21,060 bases of DNA. Source: Baffinella frigidus (taxonomy: Eukaryota > Cryptophyceae > Cryptomonadales > Baffinellaceae). Location: assembly GCA_026770585.1 (NCBI GenBank), contig MU646807.1:1-21060 (forward strand). The letters run 5' to 3'. Below are positions 8,197 to 15,170 of the stretch, piece by piece. Positions within the stretch are counted from its first letter, which is position 1; every line of letters starts with the position of its first letter. A program made the translations under genes and the position numbers. The notes beneath the pieces were generated by a model, which searched no databases, was not told the origin of the DNA, and was given only the letters and a program-made list of their open reading frames with translations.

Positions 8197-8274
8197 GAAC
8201 CGGGCAGGTTTCGTACCAGGAGGATAGCTACAAAGGGGGGGGGGGGGTTGCCGGACAGGAACCTGCCCGGGTTC
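8197..8274. repeat. Inverted repeat around a run of 13 G
   Basis: GAACCGGGCAGGTT (8197-8210) and AACCTGCCCGGGTTC (8260-8274) pair, with one extra G on the right. The loop contains 13 consecutive G at 8235-8247 and a GTACCAGGA word. A fold-back structure; replication slippage at the G run is likely. Confidence 0.7.
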
Positions 8275-8448
8275 GAATGCTGAATAACCCTTCATCGCAA
8301 AAGTTAACACGGTTTGTACCACTACAATGCGTGTAAGACCATTTAGTACCAGAATCTATTCATCACGGGGGGCTCACATTCTGAGCCCACTGTGGGCAAA
8401 AAAATCTCAAGTTGCCAAATTTGCCAGTGGGTCCGCTCTTGTCCGGAG
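8270..8448 (+). repeat. Dispersed repeat E (copy E1)
   Basis: Direct counterpart of 14505-14673. Shared landmarks: GCTGAATAACCCT, CATCGCAAAAGTTAACA, TTTGTACCACTACA, GTACCAGAATC...ATTCATCACG, AAGTTGCCAAAT and GTGGGTCCGCTCTTG. The copies keep the same order and spacing. No terminal inverted repeats and no frame were seen. Confidence 0.75.
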
Positions 8449-8481
8449 AAAGCGAGGATGTATCAACTGCTGTGAGACTCT

Positions 8482-8532
8482 GGTGTTCGAACAGTCTCTG
8501 CTGTCCCCCTTGCATGACGCTGTTCGAACACC
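8482..8532. repeat. Perfect 13-bp hairpin of two palindromes
   Basis: GGTGTTCGAACAG and CTGTTCGAACACC flank a 25-base loop. Each arm contains TGTTCGAACA, itself a perfect 10-bp palindrome. It could extrude as a cruciform or hold a paired protein site; no function is assigned. Confidence 0.7.
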
Positions 8533-8557
8533 GCGGACGGCTCCTTCCATTACTGCA

Positions 8558-8615
8558 CCCTAAACCTAAACACCAAACCATAAACCATAATCCATAATCC
8601 ATAAACTGTAACCCT
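8558..8615 (-). repeat. Telomere-like tract, C-rich on +
   Basis: CACCCTAAACCTAAACACC followed by CCATAAACCATAATCC words. Its end (AAACTGTAACC, CTGCATC) resembles the end of the next tract at 8810-8838. Confidence 0.6.
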
Positions 8616-8718
8616 GCATCCGAGATGCATCAGAGTTGCAAGAGCATGATCAGAACACGCGCAGCACGAACCGCGTCCCAGGGTCTTGAAAGTCCCCCCT
8701 CCATATGCGTGACCTCGA

Positions 8719-8818
8719 ACCCTAAACCCCAAACCCCAAACCCTAAACCCTAAACCCCAAACCCCAAACCCTAAACCCCAAACCCCAAACCCTAAATCGT
8801 AAATCCTAAACTGTGAAC
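8719..8818 (-). repeat. CCCTAAA/CCCCAAA tract at the 3' end of the TIR gene
   Basis: Mixed CCCTAAA and CCCCAAA heptamers, about a dozen units. On the minus strand the last coding exon of the TIR gene reads in frame into this tract and yields GFGVWGL heptads because the unit has no stop codon in that frame. The last family-like residues are only about ten bases from it. Confidence 0.85.
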
Positions 8819-8828
8819 CAGGAAGTAC

Positions 8829-8948
8829 CCCCTGCATCTGGGTGATTCGCGAGACGACAGCCTTGACAGAGAGAAGCATCATTCGCGCGATCGCTTGCTC
8901 CGGCAATCCCAGCTGCCGCATGATTGTTGCCGCGCGTGCGTTCGTAGC
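8829..8948 (-). CDS. TIR gene exon 6
   Basis: 120 bp starting after acceptor CCCCTGCAG in phase 0. It encodes ATNARAATIMRQLGLPEQAI, then a helical stretch ARMMLLSVKAVVSRI and TQMQG. It continues the PS...ATNARAA...LGLPE pattern that closes this type of TIR protein. The last part also looks like a helix-turn-helix, but its context makes it the TIR C-terminal helices. The natural 3' end was not found. Confidence 0.8.
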
Positions 8949-11900
8949 CTGCAGGGGAACCGTGGCCCGGCCGTCTGTCATTTGCAAGCCAGAACTTTAT
9001 CTTCACCATGGTGCTAGACACGCCCGCAGGCGGCGGGATTCTAAGGACACTCTTTCGCGTCGCGTCGTGTCGTGTGCAAATGATATTGATATTTATTTCT
9101 CTTTCACACTCCCACAAACACTCGGTTTTCGCATCGCGGCCACACAACGAACAGGCGAACAGCCGACAGTGCAGATTGTCATCAAGCTACGCAAAACGAT
9201 GCGAACAAAGGTGCCCAAACAACCATCGTTGTTGTTTCGCTGAAGGCAATGGATATTAGAACAACCCCGCCTTCGAACGCTGACCAGATCGAGCCTCGGG
9301 TTTCCAGGCCGTTCAGGAGTTTGCTAGCCCCATCACCTACGCAACTCCAAGTCGAGCCTGCTCCTCAAGGCCATTCCCCCCGATCGACTCAACACGGTGA
9401 ATTCATCGTGTCTATCCACACAAGGATGCTAGAGAACTCAATTTCAAGTCCACACGATTTGACAAGTGGGCATTGTAAACACAAATGCCCAAGTTTGTAC
9501 CAGGATACGGCAAAATAACCTTGTGTCTAACACTTTTTTTGTCAGACACGAGGTCGCTTTACCGTATCCTGGTAAAAACATCCACAAACCGACATGTAGA
9601 TAGTTTCCCTGAGCATTCTCGAGTAAATGCACGAAGGATTGAAGCTGATTGAGTCTACGCGACAGCTGGTTGCAAACCTGGGAGGGAAAGTCCGGGAGGT
9701 CTTTGGTGATGTGGAACGGGAACGGCTGGAACTTGTCACCGTCCATCTCGCCAATGAATACGGGAAGGATCGCCTGCATCGCCAAGCCGTTCAGCTCTTG
9801 AAGTGGCCACCAACCCTCCCGTTTGGACCAAATCATCGATTTTAGACTTGAGATTTACCCTTGCACAGACCCCGGATCCGGGGTCTCTGCAAGGGTAAAT
9901 CAATGGTAAATATAAAATATAAAATCATTGATTTGCTCCAATCGTGAAGGCTGGTGGTAGGCTGGGGGCCTGGCATGAGACAGGATCTGGACGAAATTCG
10001 AGGTCTGGTCAGCGCCACAAATCCCTCTATCCTCTTGCCGGTCCAAAAAAATAACCTATTTCTGAAGGTTTGAGGTATTCTGCTGAGTTTCACCCCTGAA
10101 TTTTATCCTTTTTCAAATCTGAAAGCACAGATCCTCGAGGTTTGGCCTCCAGCTCCAGATTCTGCTAAAAAAATTAAAGCTGCGATGAAATCTCAATATC
10201 TTTACTACAGGATAAAGTTGAACAAATGGCTCCAAGCTAAAGTCATTATTCTGCTATTAGACCGGCAAGAGGATAATCAGGGCAAGTCCGAGTCAAATAC
10301 GAGCTAGAGACACGTCTCGTCGACCAGCCACACGTCTGAAGCACCAACAAAACAACGCTATGCAAAGGCAGCACCAAGGCGTTACCTTAATAGTGACGCA
10401 ACCTATAAATAGTTTTATAAAGCAACTCGTTCTGGTACAAATTATAAAACAAGGTCCATTTAAAACTAAAAAGGGCTCCAATTCTTTTTTAAACGAGGTC
10501 CTGTTTATAATTTGTACCAGGAACGAGTTACTTTACAAAACTAATTATAGGTTGCGTCCTTATGAACCTGGACCGACGTGTCCCCGATGCTGAACAGCTC
10601 CAGAGCCAGAATCAGCTCCAGCAATACGTTGTCCACCCTGGAGAGTGAACGCAGGCGTCATTGCGCGAGCAACCATGTACCACGTCTGTCTTGCCGAAAT
10701 GCTTCGAATGCGAGCAAGCCGAGGTGAAAGAATGCAACCAACCACGCAAGAGTGTAGGGCTGACCTGGGAAAACAAGCCAGTTCACACGGAATTCGTAAC
10801 AACCTTCCGAAATTTCGATTTTCCTGTGGGAAGAATGTCCACTTATGAACTTAAGAAATAGAAGAATTCTACTATTTCTCCTGTGTGTCACTCTGCCCTA
10901 CACTCTTGCGTGGAAGGGGCGTTCAATAAATTCATTCGACGTGGAATGCAAAGGCGTGCTTTGTCGAGACCCCTAAGTTGTACCACAGGTCGCCAGATTC
11001 CGGCGACCTCCAGTACAAATCAAGGGGATTGCAAATGGCGATTTGCTTCCACTCTGAGGGCTGGTGGAGGGCTTTCGTCGCTCACCGGTCGATGTCTTTC
11101 AGAGAAACCATTTCGCCGATCGAGCCTGTCCTCCCTGTTCCACGGCGAGAAAAAGGGAGGGTGACTTTGCTGAACGCGTGACGGCGGAAGAAACTTATCC
11201 GAACCTGGTACGAATGCGCGCACCAGAAACGCGGATGGGGCTCTGGGTCAACCTTGGACTCGTGTTGCGTGGTTTAGGTTGGGGCACATGGTTACTCAGC
11301 GAGGGCATTTAGAACCAAGAGCTTCGGACTTCCTGCGAGAGAAGGTGCCCTTTACTGATGCACAACCGCAATGAATCCCCCCCAGAGGAGGCTATCGTTC
11401 AGAAGACCCAGCATGAAGGAAACCCTAAATCCTCAACCCTAAACCAGAAACCAGAAACCAGAAACCCTAAACCCTAAAACACCCAAAGGGGAGCGGCGGG
11501 AGAAGGGTGTCAGTGAGCAGGGAAAAGAGACATACCGCTGGCAGAGAGCATCGGCACGATGACCATGGAGTGGGAGAGGCCCAGGATGAACCCCTCTAGC
11601 CAGCTTTGCCCGTCGAGCAGGCACTCCTTGTCCCAGAATACCTTGACCTGGAGAGAGCGAGGAGAATTTGGTGACGGCGGAAGCAACGTACCCGAAACCG
11701 CTGCGAGTGCTCAACCATAAACGCGCACGAGGGGGTTCTAGCGCAATCAATGCTGCTGTGGTTCCGAGGCTGGGAAAGGGGGCATCCTCGGGCAGGGAAG
11801 CACAGCAGAGCGTTCAAGCTCTGTGCAAAAAAATCCTGGAGATAAGCCGGGAAGAAGAGGCAACGCATGTGACCTGGTTCTCGGGACATGAGCGCGGCTG

Positions 11901-12269
11901 TTTGAGAAAGTGCGGAAATTTTCCTAGGCCAGAGGGAGGAAGGAACAGCTCCGGCTCGTTGACGGAGAGGCGGAGGAGCTCGTCGTACAGTTCCTTGACG
12001 AGCCCCGTGCCTCGCTTGCCGACCCCTTCGGACGCCACCCGATAGGACAACATCGCGTGCATGAGCATCCCGCGGAGGGAGAACGCCTTCAGTTGCGGTA
12101 GGTCCAGGTCCGGCACCTCTTCCCCAACCTCCGGATGTCGGGGGGCCACGTCAGACGATGCTGATCGCGGGGTGTCGTGAACGTGCCCCGGCAGAGTCAT
12201 CTCCAGGAACGCTGGGAGTGGGGCGAGTTTATGGAGTTTAGTTGTGGTGGGCATCTCCAAGGACGCCAC
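8829..12269 (-). CDS. TIR-domain protein, six exons
   Basis: Spliced minus-strand gene assembled from six exons: 12269-11874, 11647-11536, 11125-11086, 10637-10568, 9794-9678 and 8948-8829. All five introns are GT-AG (226, 410, 448, 773 and 729 bp) and every junction keeps the frame. From the ATG at 12254 the product is 280 residues. TIR landmarks in order: HAMLSYRVASEG (66-77), GTGLVKELYDELL (82-94), VKVFWDKECL (128-137), DGQSWLEGF (139-147), SMVIVPMLS (154-162), VDNVLLELILALEL (179-192), AILPVFIGE (209-217), FPF (225-227), LPDFPS (234-239), ATNARAA (241-247). TIR domains bind adaptors or cleave NAD+; E185 in VDNVLLEL is my candidate for the catalytic glutamate. The true start could lie further upstream, since the frame is open to about 12317. 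The 3' end is unclear: an exon end at GTACTT (8823-8828) or read-through into telomere-like repeats. Strong as a TIR gene; whether it is expressed is unknown. Confidence 0.85.
9493..9579. mobile_element. Fold-back element F1 in intron 5
   Basis: Two 36-bp arms (GTTTGTACCAGGATACGG... against GTTTTTACCAGGATACGG... on the other strand) match at about 80% and end in GTGTCT, with a 15-base spacer that includes a run of T. It lies in intron 5 of the TIR gene. No target duplication was seen. Confidence 0.8.
9678..9794 (-). CDS. TIR gene exon 5
   Basis: 117 bp (39 codons), phase 0 at both ends. It encodes LNGLAMQAILPVFIGEMDGD and ends KDLPDFPSQ. Donor CAG|GTTTGC. The acceptor is taken as TTCAAGAG before CTG because it preserves phase; an alternative AG lies two bases earlier. 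The open frame runs on past the donor into element F1, which is intronic read-through. Confidence 0.85.
9852..9901. repeat. 50-bp near-perfect palindrome
   Basis: Two 25-base arms meet at GGATCC with a single mispair (9866/9887). The arms read GATTTACCCTTGCACAGACC inward. It lies 57 bp from exon 5 within intron 4. Next to it, AAATCAATG (9897-9905) and CATTGATTT form another pair around an AT-rich spacer. Perfect palindromes without spacer tend to be unstable, so this one may be recent. Confidence 0.85.
9975..10307 (+). pseudogene. AT-rich open frame with one stop, antisense in intron 4
   Basis: A single + frame of 110 codons interrupted once by TGA at 10071. Before the stop: MRQDLDEIRGLVSATNPSIL and ...NNLFLKV. 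After it: LSFTPEFYPF, LKAQILEVWPPAPDSAKKIK, SQYLYYRIKLNKWLQAKVII, LLLDRQEDNQG. Third positions are A/T-rich, unlike the TIR exons on the other strand. A perfect 16-bp inverted repeat (TATCCTCTTGCCGGTC at 10028-10043 and its complement at 10260-10275) brackets most of it. No family is recognised. It may be a decayed inserted gene or chance. Confidence 0.25.
10395..10558. mobile_element. Fold-back element F2 in intron 4
   Basis: Arms of about 64 bp match at close to 90%: GACGCAACCTATAAATAGTT at the left against GACGCAACCTATAATTAGTT as the reverse complement of the right. Both then read AACTCGTTC, TGGTACAAATTATAAA and AGG(T/A)CC. The spacer is about 35 bp. The long paired arms and lack of coding sequence identify a fold-back MITE. 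It sits just inside the donor of exon 4. Confidence 0.9.
10568..10637 (-). CDS. TIR gene exon 4
   Basis: 70 bp between acceptor CTCTCCAG and donor CAG|GTTCAT. It encodes VDNVLLELILALELFSIG and then DTSVQ, ending in phase 0. It carries the conserved DNVLLE helix. The fold-back element at 10395-10558 begins only nine bases beyond the exon, just inside intron 4. Confidence 0.85.
10978..11018. repeat. Short palindrome L in intron 3
   Basis: TTGTAC and GTACAA at the ends and GGTCGCC/GGCGACC inside form a 41-bp hairpin with a short centre. The TTTGTAC end motif is shared with elements B, E, F1 and F2. Confidence 0.6.
11086..11125 (-). CDS. TIR gene micro-exon 3
   Basis: 40 bp between acceptor GGACAG and donor GTGAGC. 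It encodes SIGEMVSLKDID with a split codon on each side. Its length (1 modulo 3) is exactly what is needed to join exon 2 to exon 4 in frame, and the residues fit the expected stretch before VDNVLLE. It is too short for ordinary ORF detection. Confidence 0.8.
11423..11480 (-). repeat. Telomere-like tract in intron 2
   Basis: CCCTAAATCC, CCCTAAACC and three AACCAGAAACC units on the + strand. It lies within intron 2 of the TIR gene, between exons 2 and 3. Confidence 0.7.
11536..11647 (-). CDS. TIR gene exon 2
   Basis: 112 bp between acceptor CTCTCTCCAG and donor GTATGT. It encodes VKVFWDKECLLDGQSWLEGF and ILGLSHSMVIVPMLSAS, the BB-loop-like and third-strand part of the TIR fold. It begins in phase 0 and ends after the first base of a codon. 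Confidence 0.9.
11874..12269 (-). CDS. TIR gene exon 1
   Basis: Open frame with strong G/C third positions. From the ATG at 12254 it encodes a 65-residue linker of no known fold (MPTTTKLHKLAPLPAF, LPQLKAFSLRG), then the first TIR strand MLSYR, the helix LVKELYDELL and an insertion ending FPHFLKQPRSCPENQ. Donor CAG|GTCACA, phase 0. The frame continues upstream to a TAA near 12317, so an acceptor or an upstream start is possible. A GTG at 12269 marks the end of the interval given here. Confidence 0.8.
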
Positions 12270-12408
12270 GACAGGTGCACCAGGAACGGGTCCAGGTTGA
12301 GCCAGCTCGATATGTCTCCTTTAGTCCTTTAGGATACGCCGGATAAGATCGAAGATGACTTTCACGAAAAGTTGCTGGGATGGTCGTTGGAGCCTTTGAC
12401 CGGTTATG

Positions 12409-12497
12409 AGCCTTTATTTCCGCGTACAAATACGGAACGGCGCGTGTCGTTGGCATATGTTGGGAGAAATTACAACCTAAAGGACCTAAAACAGAGC
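12409..12497 (+). repeat. Dispersed repeat I, copy 1 (3' part)
   Basis: Carries TACGGAACGG, GTGTCGTTGGCATATGTTGG, GAGAAATTA and a CCTAAAGGACCTAAA tail. It matches the 3' half of copies at 12607 and 13742. Confidence 0.7.
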
Positions 12498-12606
12498 CAC
12501 ACAGATGTTTTCCTAATCTCGCCTCAATTCTTGCACCGTGCATTTCACTTTCGAATAAATAAATTTAGTAATCAGTAAAAGTCAATAAGTGTCAATAAGT
12601 GCCCTG

Positions 12607-12760
12607 TATCCCCTCTTCACGAGCCTCTGCACTGGAGAGCGAAACGCGATCCAAAAGCAAACATGCTTTCTTTGCAGTCCTTTCTACGGAAGGGCGTGTC
12701 GTTGGCAATGACTTGGCATATGTTGGGAGAAATTAAAACCTAAAGGACCTAAACCTCAAT
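12607..12760 (+). repeat. Dispersed repeat I, copy 2
   Basis: About 85% identical to 13742-13895. Landmarks: TATCCCCTCTTCACGAGCCT, CTGCACTGGAGAGC, an AAAGC...GCTTT mini-hairpin, CAGTCCTTTCTACGGAAGGG, CGTGTCGTTGGCA, TATGTTGGGAGAAATTA and a CCTAAAGGACCTAAA tail. It has no terminal inverted repeats. The polarity and variable 9-bp tail recall a SINE or other retroelement, but no RNA polymerase III promoter was recognised. Confidence 0.75.
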
Positions 12761-12807
12761 GTTCGTCGTCGTCAACGCCTACCCCGTGGCGTAGTTAGCT
12801 CGTTCTA

Positions 12808-12881
12808 GTGGACGAGATGTTCTTTCTCCACCCACCCTCTGGGTGTTTCTGGGCTGCTAGAGCCCTCACGTCTCGTCCCAC
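12808..12881 (+). other. Potential three-way-junction structure
   Basis: GTGGACGAGA at 12808 pairs with TCTCGTCCCAC at 12871 with one bulge. Inside are two separate hairpins, CACCC/GGGTG (12829-12845) and GGGCT/AGCCC (12851-12865). The hammerhead core words CTGATGA and GAAA are absent. Whether it is transcribed is unknown. Confidence 0.4.
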
Positions 12882-13013
12882 CTGTCCACCTGGCGTACAG
12901 CGGTCGTGTTTAACAATTTAGTAAACCTTGTTTTCCCACAATGTTGGTAGGCATTGACGCGAGTGGGTGAGCTCTAACACGTGTGGATTGGCTCTGACGC
13001 GTGTGACTTGCCC

Positions 13014-13108
13014 CTAACCCCCAACCCCTCACCCCAATTACCTAACCCCTAACCCCTAACCTCTAATCCCTAACCCCCAACTCCTAACCCCCAACCCCTT
13101 ATACCTAA
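13014..13108 (-). repeat. CCCCTAA-type tract
   Basis: Irregular CCCCTAACCCC, CCCAACCCC and ACCTAACCCC words. It differs from the CCCTAAA tracts by having a shorter A run. A loosely repeated GGGTGCTAACG word follows at 13179-13203. Confidence 0.65.
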
Positions 13109-13609
13109 CGTGACGCGTGAATGCCAACGCCGTTGGGTGCTATAATGGGTGGGTATTTGACAGTACTAACGGTGGCGGGTGCTAACGAGGGTGGGTGCTA
13201 ACGCAGCTGGGCGATTAATTGGGTCGTTTTAGGCGAGCCGAACACGTAGACCGTCGCATGGATAGGTGGGGTATGAGCCTGCGGGAACACCGACATGTCA
13301 CATACGTGTAAGTAAGAGACGTGCTGTCGCGCAACCGTAGGTGGAGGCGAATCCCTACGAGTAGTTGTACTTAGGTAGACCCTAACGGAGACGAGTCGGT
13401 TTCCATGTGTCTTTTGTACAGCTGCACTCTATACAACCACCTTTGTTTTGATGTCCTGCTATTGTTGCTTTCTGACGTTTGGATTGCCCTCAACTTTGAT
13501 GACGTCCGTTCAGGTGGAAAACCCTACACAACCACATCTCTCTCATTTCACCTCTGGTGTCTCGACTGATTCCACCTCACACCCCCACACAAACCCCCTC
13601 ACTTTGTGG
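13109..13609. other. Gene-free stretch
   Basis: GGGTGCTAACG recurs (13179 and 13193). The + frame from 13448 has low-complexity Ser/Thr/His content and no motif. No splice-bounded coding block was recognised. Confidence 0.35.
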
Positions 13610-13652
13610 GGTATCCGTGGTTGGAGCTTTTATGCTTCAACCATGGGATACC
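13610..13652 (+). repeat. 18-bp stem hairpin
   Basis: GGTATCC...TGGTTGGAGC pairs with GCTTCAACCATGGGATACC with one mismatch and one bulge, leaving a TTTTAT loop. Stem length and small loop are like a compact fold-back or a small-RNA precursor; nothing shows that it is transcribed. Confidence 0.5.
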
Positions 13653-13741
13653 ATGAATCTCATAAAGGCTGACTTGTGGTTCGGTGTGTGGGCGAGCGCG
13701 GTCCTATGAATCAACTCAAGCACCCCAAGAGAACCAACCCT

Positions 13742-13895
13742 TTATCCCCTCTTCACGAGCCTCTGCACTGGAGAGCTCAACGCGACCCGAAAGCAAAAAT
13801 GCTTTCTCTGCAATCCTTTCTACGGAAGGGCGTGTCGTTGGCATATGTTGAGCGAAATTAACACCTAAAGGACCTAAAGGATCAAGGACCTAAAA
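13742..13895 (+). repeat. Dispersed repeat I, copy 3
   Basis: Direct copy of 12607-12760 with the same boundaries. The tail differs in length (CCTAAAGGACCTAAAGGATC). It lacks the GCAATGACTTG stretch that interrupts the GGCATATGTTG word in copy 2. Confidence 0.75.
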
Positions 13896-14064
13896 GCCGG
13901 AAAGGACGTGGGACCATAGGGAACTGGGATCCCCTTGGTGGGACAGCCATGATCTTCCTTCTACAGAAGAGCTCCCCTTTGAATGGCTCTGTCATAAAAC
14001 CTTCGGTCACTCATGTTGGGAAACAATAAAAACTCAAGGTCCCAAAGAGAGAGACATATGCAAA

Positions 14065-14160
14065 CCTACATTTCCTTGGTGTTTGTGGCGTTGACTAAAG
14101 GTCTAGGGTATGCGCACGCGCGCCTCCTTGGCGTAACTCGCATACCTGTAAACCACTCCC
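14065..14160 (+). repeat. Dispersed repeat J, copy 1
   Basis: Shares CATTTCCTTGGTGTTTGT, GGTCTAGGGTATGCG, CTTGG and CCTGTAAAC with 15171-15260. In both places J is followed by an I-type block. Here a 121-bp hairpin separates the two. Confidence 0.7.
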
Positions 14161-14281
14161 TACAGGGGTACCTCGCTCATAAGAAACTGACCCCCCCCTA
14201 GGACCACCGTAGGGCCCTAGGCATAAGCCTACCGTAGGGTCTGAGGGGTGGGCGGTTTCTTGTGAGCGAGGTACCCCTGTA
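14161..14281. mobile_element. 121-bp hairpin element with candidate empty site
   Basis: Arms begin with 19 perfectly paired bases (TACAGGGGTACCTCGCTCA) and continue with few mismatches (AAGAAAC) to a centre holding two CCGTAGGG-type words. It stands between J (ending ACTCCC) and I (starting GACGG). At 15260-15265 the related J-I unit reads ACCCCCCAGACGG with nothing between, so the hairpin looks like an insertion. No target duplication is clear. Confidence 0.8.
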
Positions 14282-14282
14282 G

Positions 14283-14372
14283 ACGGTTCTGCCTGGTAGA
14301 AGCTCGTTCTACGGAACCGCCAGGTGTCCAGCTATGGTGGGCTCGAATCAAGCCTAAAGGTCTTAAAGGTCG
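14283..14372 (+). repeat. Dispersed repeat I, short form (copy 5)
   Basis: TTCTACGGAA, CCAGGTGTCCAGCTATGGTG, GGCTCGAATCAAGCCTAAAG and then GTCTTAAAGGTC. It corresponds to the 3' half of the long copies. It follows J and the hairpin insertion. Confidence 0.65.
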
Positions 14373-14385
14373 GAAATAAAGCTCC

Positions 14386-14475
14386 TGTAGGGTCCTAGTG
14401 GTTGCCTGTCCCTACGGCATTGCCTACTGTAGGGTCCTATAGTTGCCTGTCCCTGTAGACGGCATTGCCTACCGT
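14386..14475 (+). repeat. 42-bp tandem repeat (family G, copy 2)
   Basis: Two units of 42 bp start at 14386 and 14428 (TGTAGGGTCCTA, GTTGCCTGTCCCT, GGCATTGCCTAC). The second has a small GTAGAC insertion. The unit matches the right half of the hairpin repeat at 3161-3253. Confidence 0.8.
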
Positions 14476-14504
14476 ACCACCCTGGAGCTGACTAGGGGTT
14501 AAAT

Positions 14505-14673
14505 CGTTGAATAACCCTCGATCATAAAAGTTGACAGATTTGTACTACTACATTACTTTTTCGAGCTTTTTGTACCAGAAATCATTCACCACGACCGGGA
14601 GGATTCCTCCCGGGTTTGTGAGCGATGTGATGTTAAGTTGCCAAATATACCCTAGGGTCCACTCTTGACCGGG
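14505..14673 (+). repeat. Dispersed repeat E (copy E2)
   Basis: Matches E1 in order: TTGAATAACCCTCGATC, AAAAGTTGACA, TTTGTACTACTACA, TTTGTACCAGAAATCATTCA, AAGTTGCCAAATATACC and GGGTCCACTCTTGACCGG. Both copies are followed within 250 bp by other repeats, so true borders are approximate. Confidence 0.75.
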
Positions 14674-14693
14674 GGTCCTATGGGGTCAGCGCC

Positions 14694-14790
14694 GCATGGC
14701 CTTTCTGCAGGAACCACTTCCAGTGTCCGCCTATGTTGAGAGATCGAAGAACCTAGAGGACCTAAAGGACCTAAAGGACCTAAAGGTCGG
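14694..14790 (+). repeat. Dispersed repeat I, copy 6, with 9-bp tail array
   Basis: GCATGGCCTTTCTGCAGGAA, then CCAGTGTCCGCCTATGTTGA and GAGATCGAAGAACC. It ends in four tandem CCTAAAGGA-type units, the longest tail in the window. A further short piece (TTCTGCATGAG...CTACGGAATTATGG) follows at 14804-14847, directly before MITE A3. Confidence 0.7.
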
Positions 14791-14847
14791 GCAAGTTTGG
14801 CGTAGACGGTTCTGCATGAGTCCCTCTACGGAATTATGGCGAGATTT

Positions 14848-14995
14848 AATCTCGGAACATAACAGAATCTGTGGTTATGTATGAAAACACTCATCTGATC
14901 CTTCTTTGTATGCCTGATATAGCATGTTCACCCTTATCTTCGGTGTTGGCAGCCTTGAGATCGTCACAGATTCTCTTATGTTTCGAAACGAGATT
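14848..14995. mobile_element. Family A MITE (copy A3)
   Basis: AATCTCGGAACATAACAGAA (left) and AATCTCGTTTCGAAACATAA (reverse complement of the right) are inverted termini, followed by AGAATCTGTG on both sides. At 148 bp it matches A1 and A2 in size, but its inner sequence differs, so it is a subfamily. Confidence 0.75.
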
Positions 14996-15170
14996 GGATC
15001 CAGCCAAATTAGGCCCGTCGGTCCTACAGGCACGAAACCAAAAGCCAGGTCCTGAATCTGGTCCTGGCTTTTTCATTTTAAAAGTCCATTCCCTGAAGGA
15101 TTCAGGTTAAAGTTGTTGAAATTGTGTCCCGTCCTCGCTCGGCAGCGGCATTGGGGGAGACCTCTACTCA
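14996..15170. other. No gene; short inverted CCAGG words
   Basis: AAAGCCAGGTCCTGA (15040-15054) and a nearby CCTGGCTTT form a partial hairpin. Nothing else was recognised. Confidence 0.35.

Noticed and set aside
8261-8285. tRNA gene (GGTTCGAAT T-loop-like word)
   Set aside because: No acceptor, D or anticodon stem fits around it; the word belongs to an inverted repeat.
8829-8948. Helix-turn-helix-like stretch (RQLGLPEQAIARMMLLSVKAV) as a separate DNA-binding protein
   Set aside because: It joins TIR exon 5 in phase and continues the ATNARAA...LGLPE pattern, so it is better read as the TIR C-terminal helices.
8550-8987. 145-codon minus-strand frame with GFGVWGL repeats
   Set aside because: The repeat part is translated telomere-like DNA. 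Only the part at 8829-8948 is real coding sequence, as TIR exon 6.
9444-9836. 130-codon continuous minus-strand gene
   Set aside because: Only 9678-9794 is TIR-like. The rest reads through a splice donor into fold-back element F1.
11160-11715. Duplicated TIR exon suggested by shared GTGACGGCGGAAG at 11179 and 11671
   Set aside because: The match is short, lies in introns 2 and 1, and is not followed by exon-like sequence.
12808-12881. Hammerhead ribozyme
   Set aside because: The conserved core words CTGATGA and GAAA are missing at the junction.
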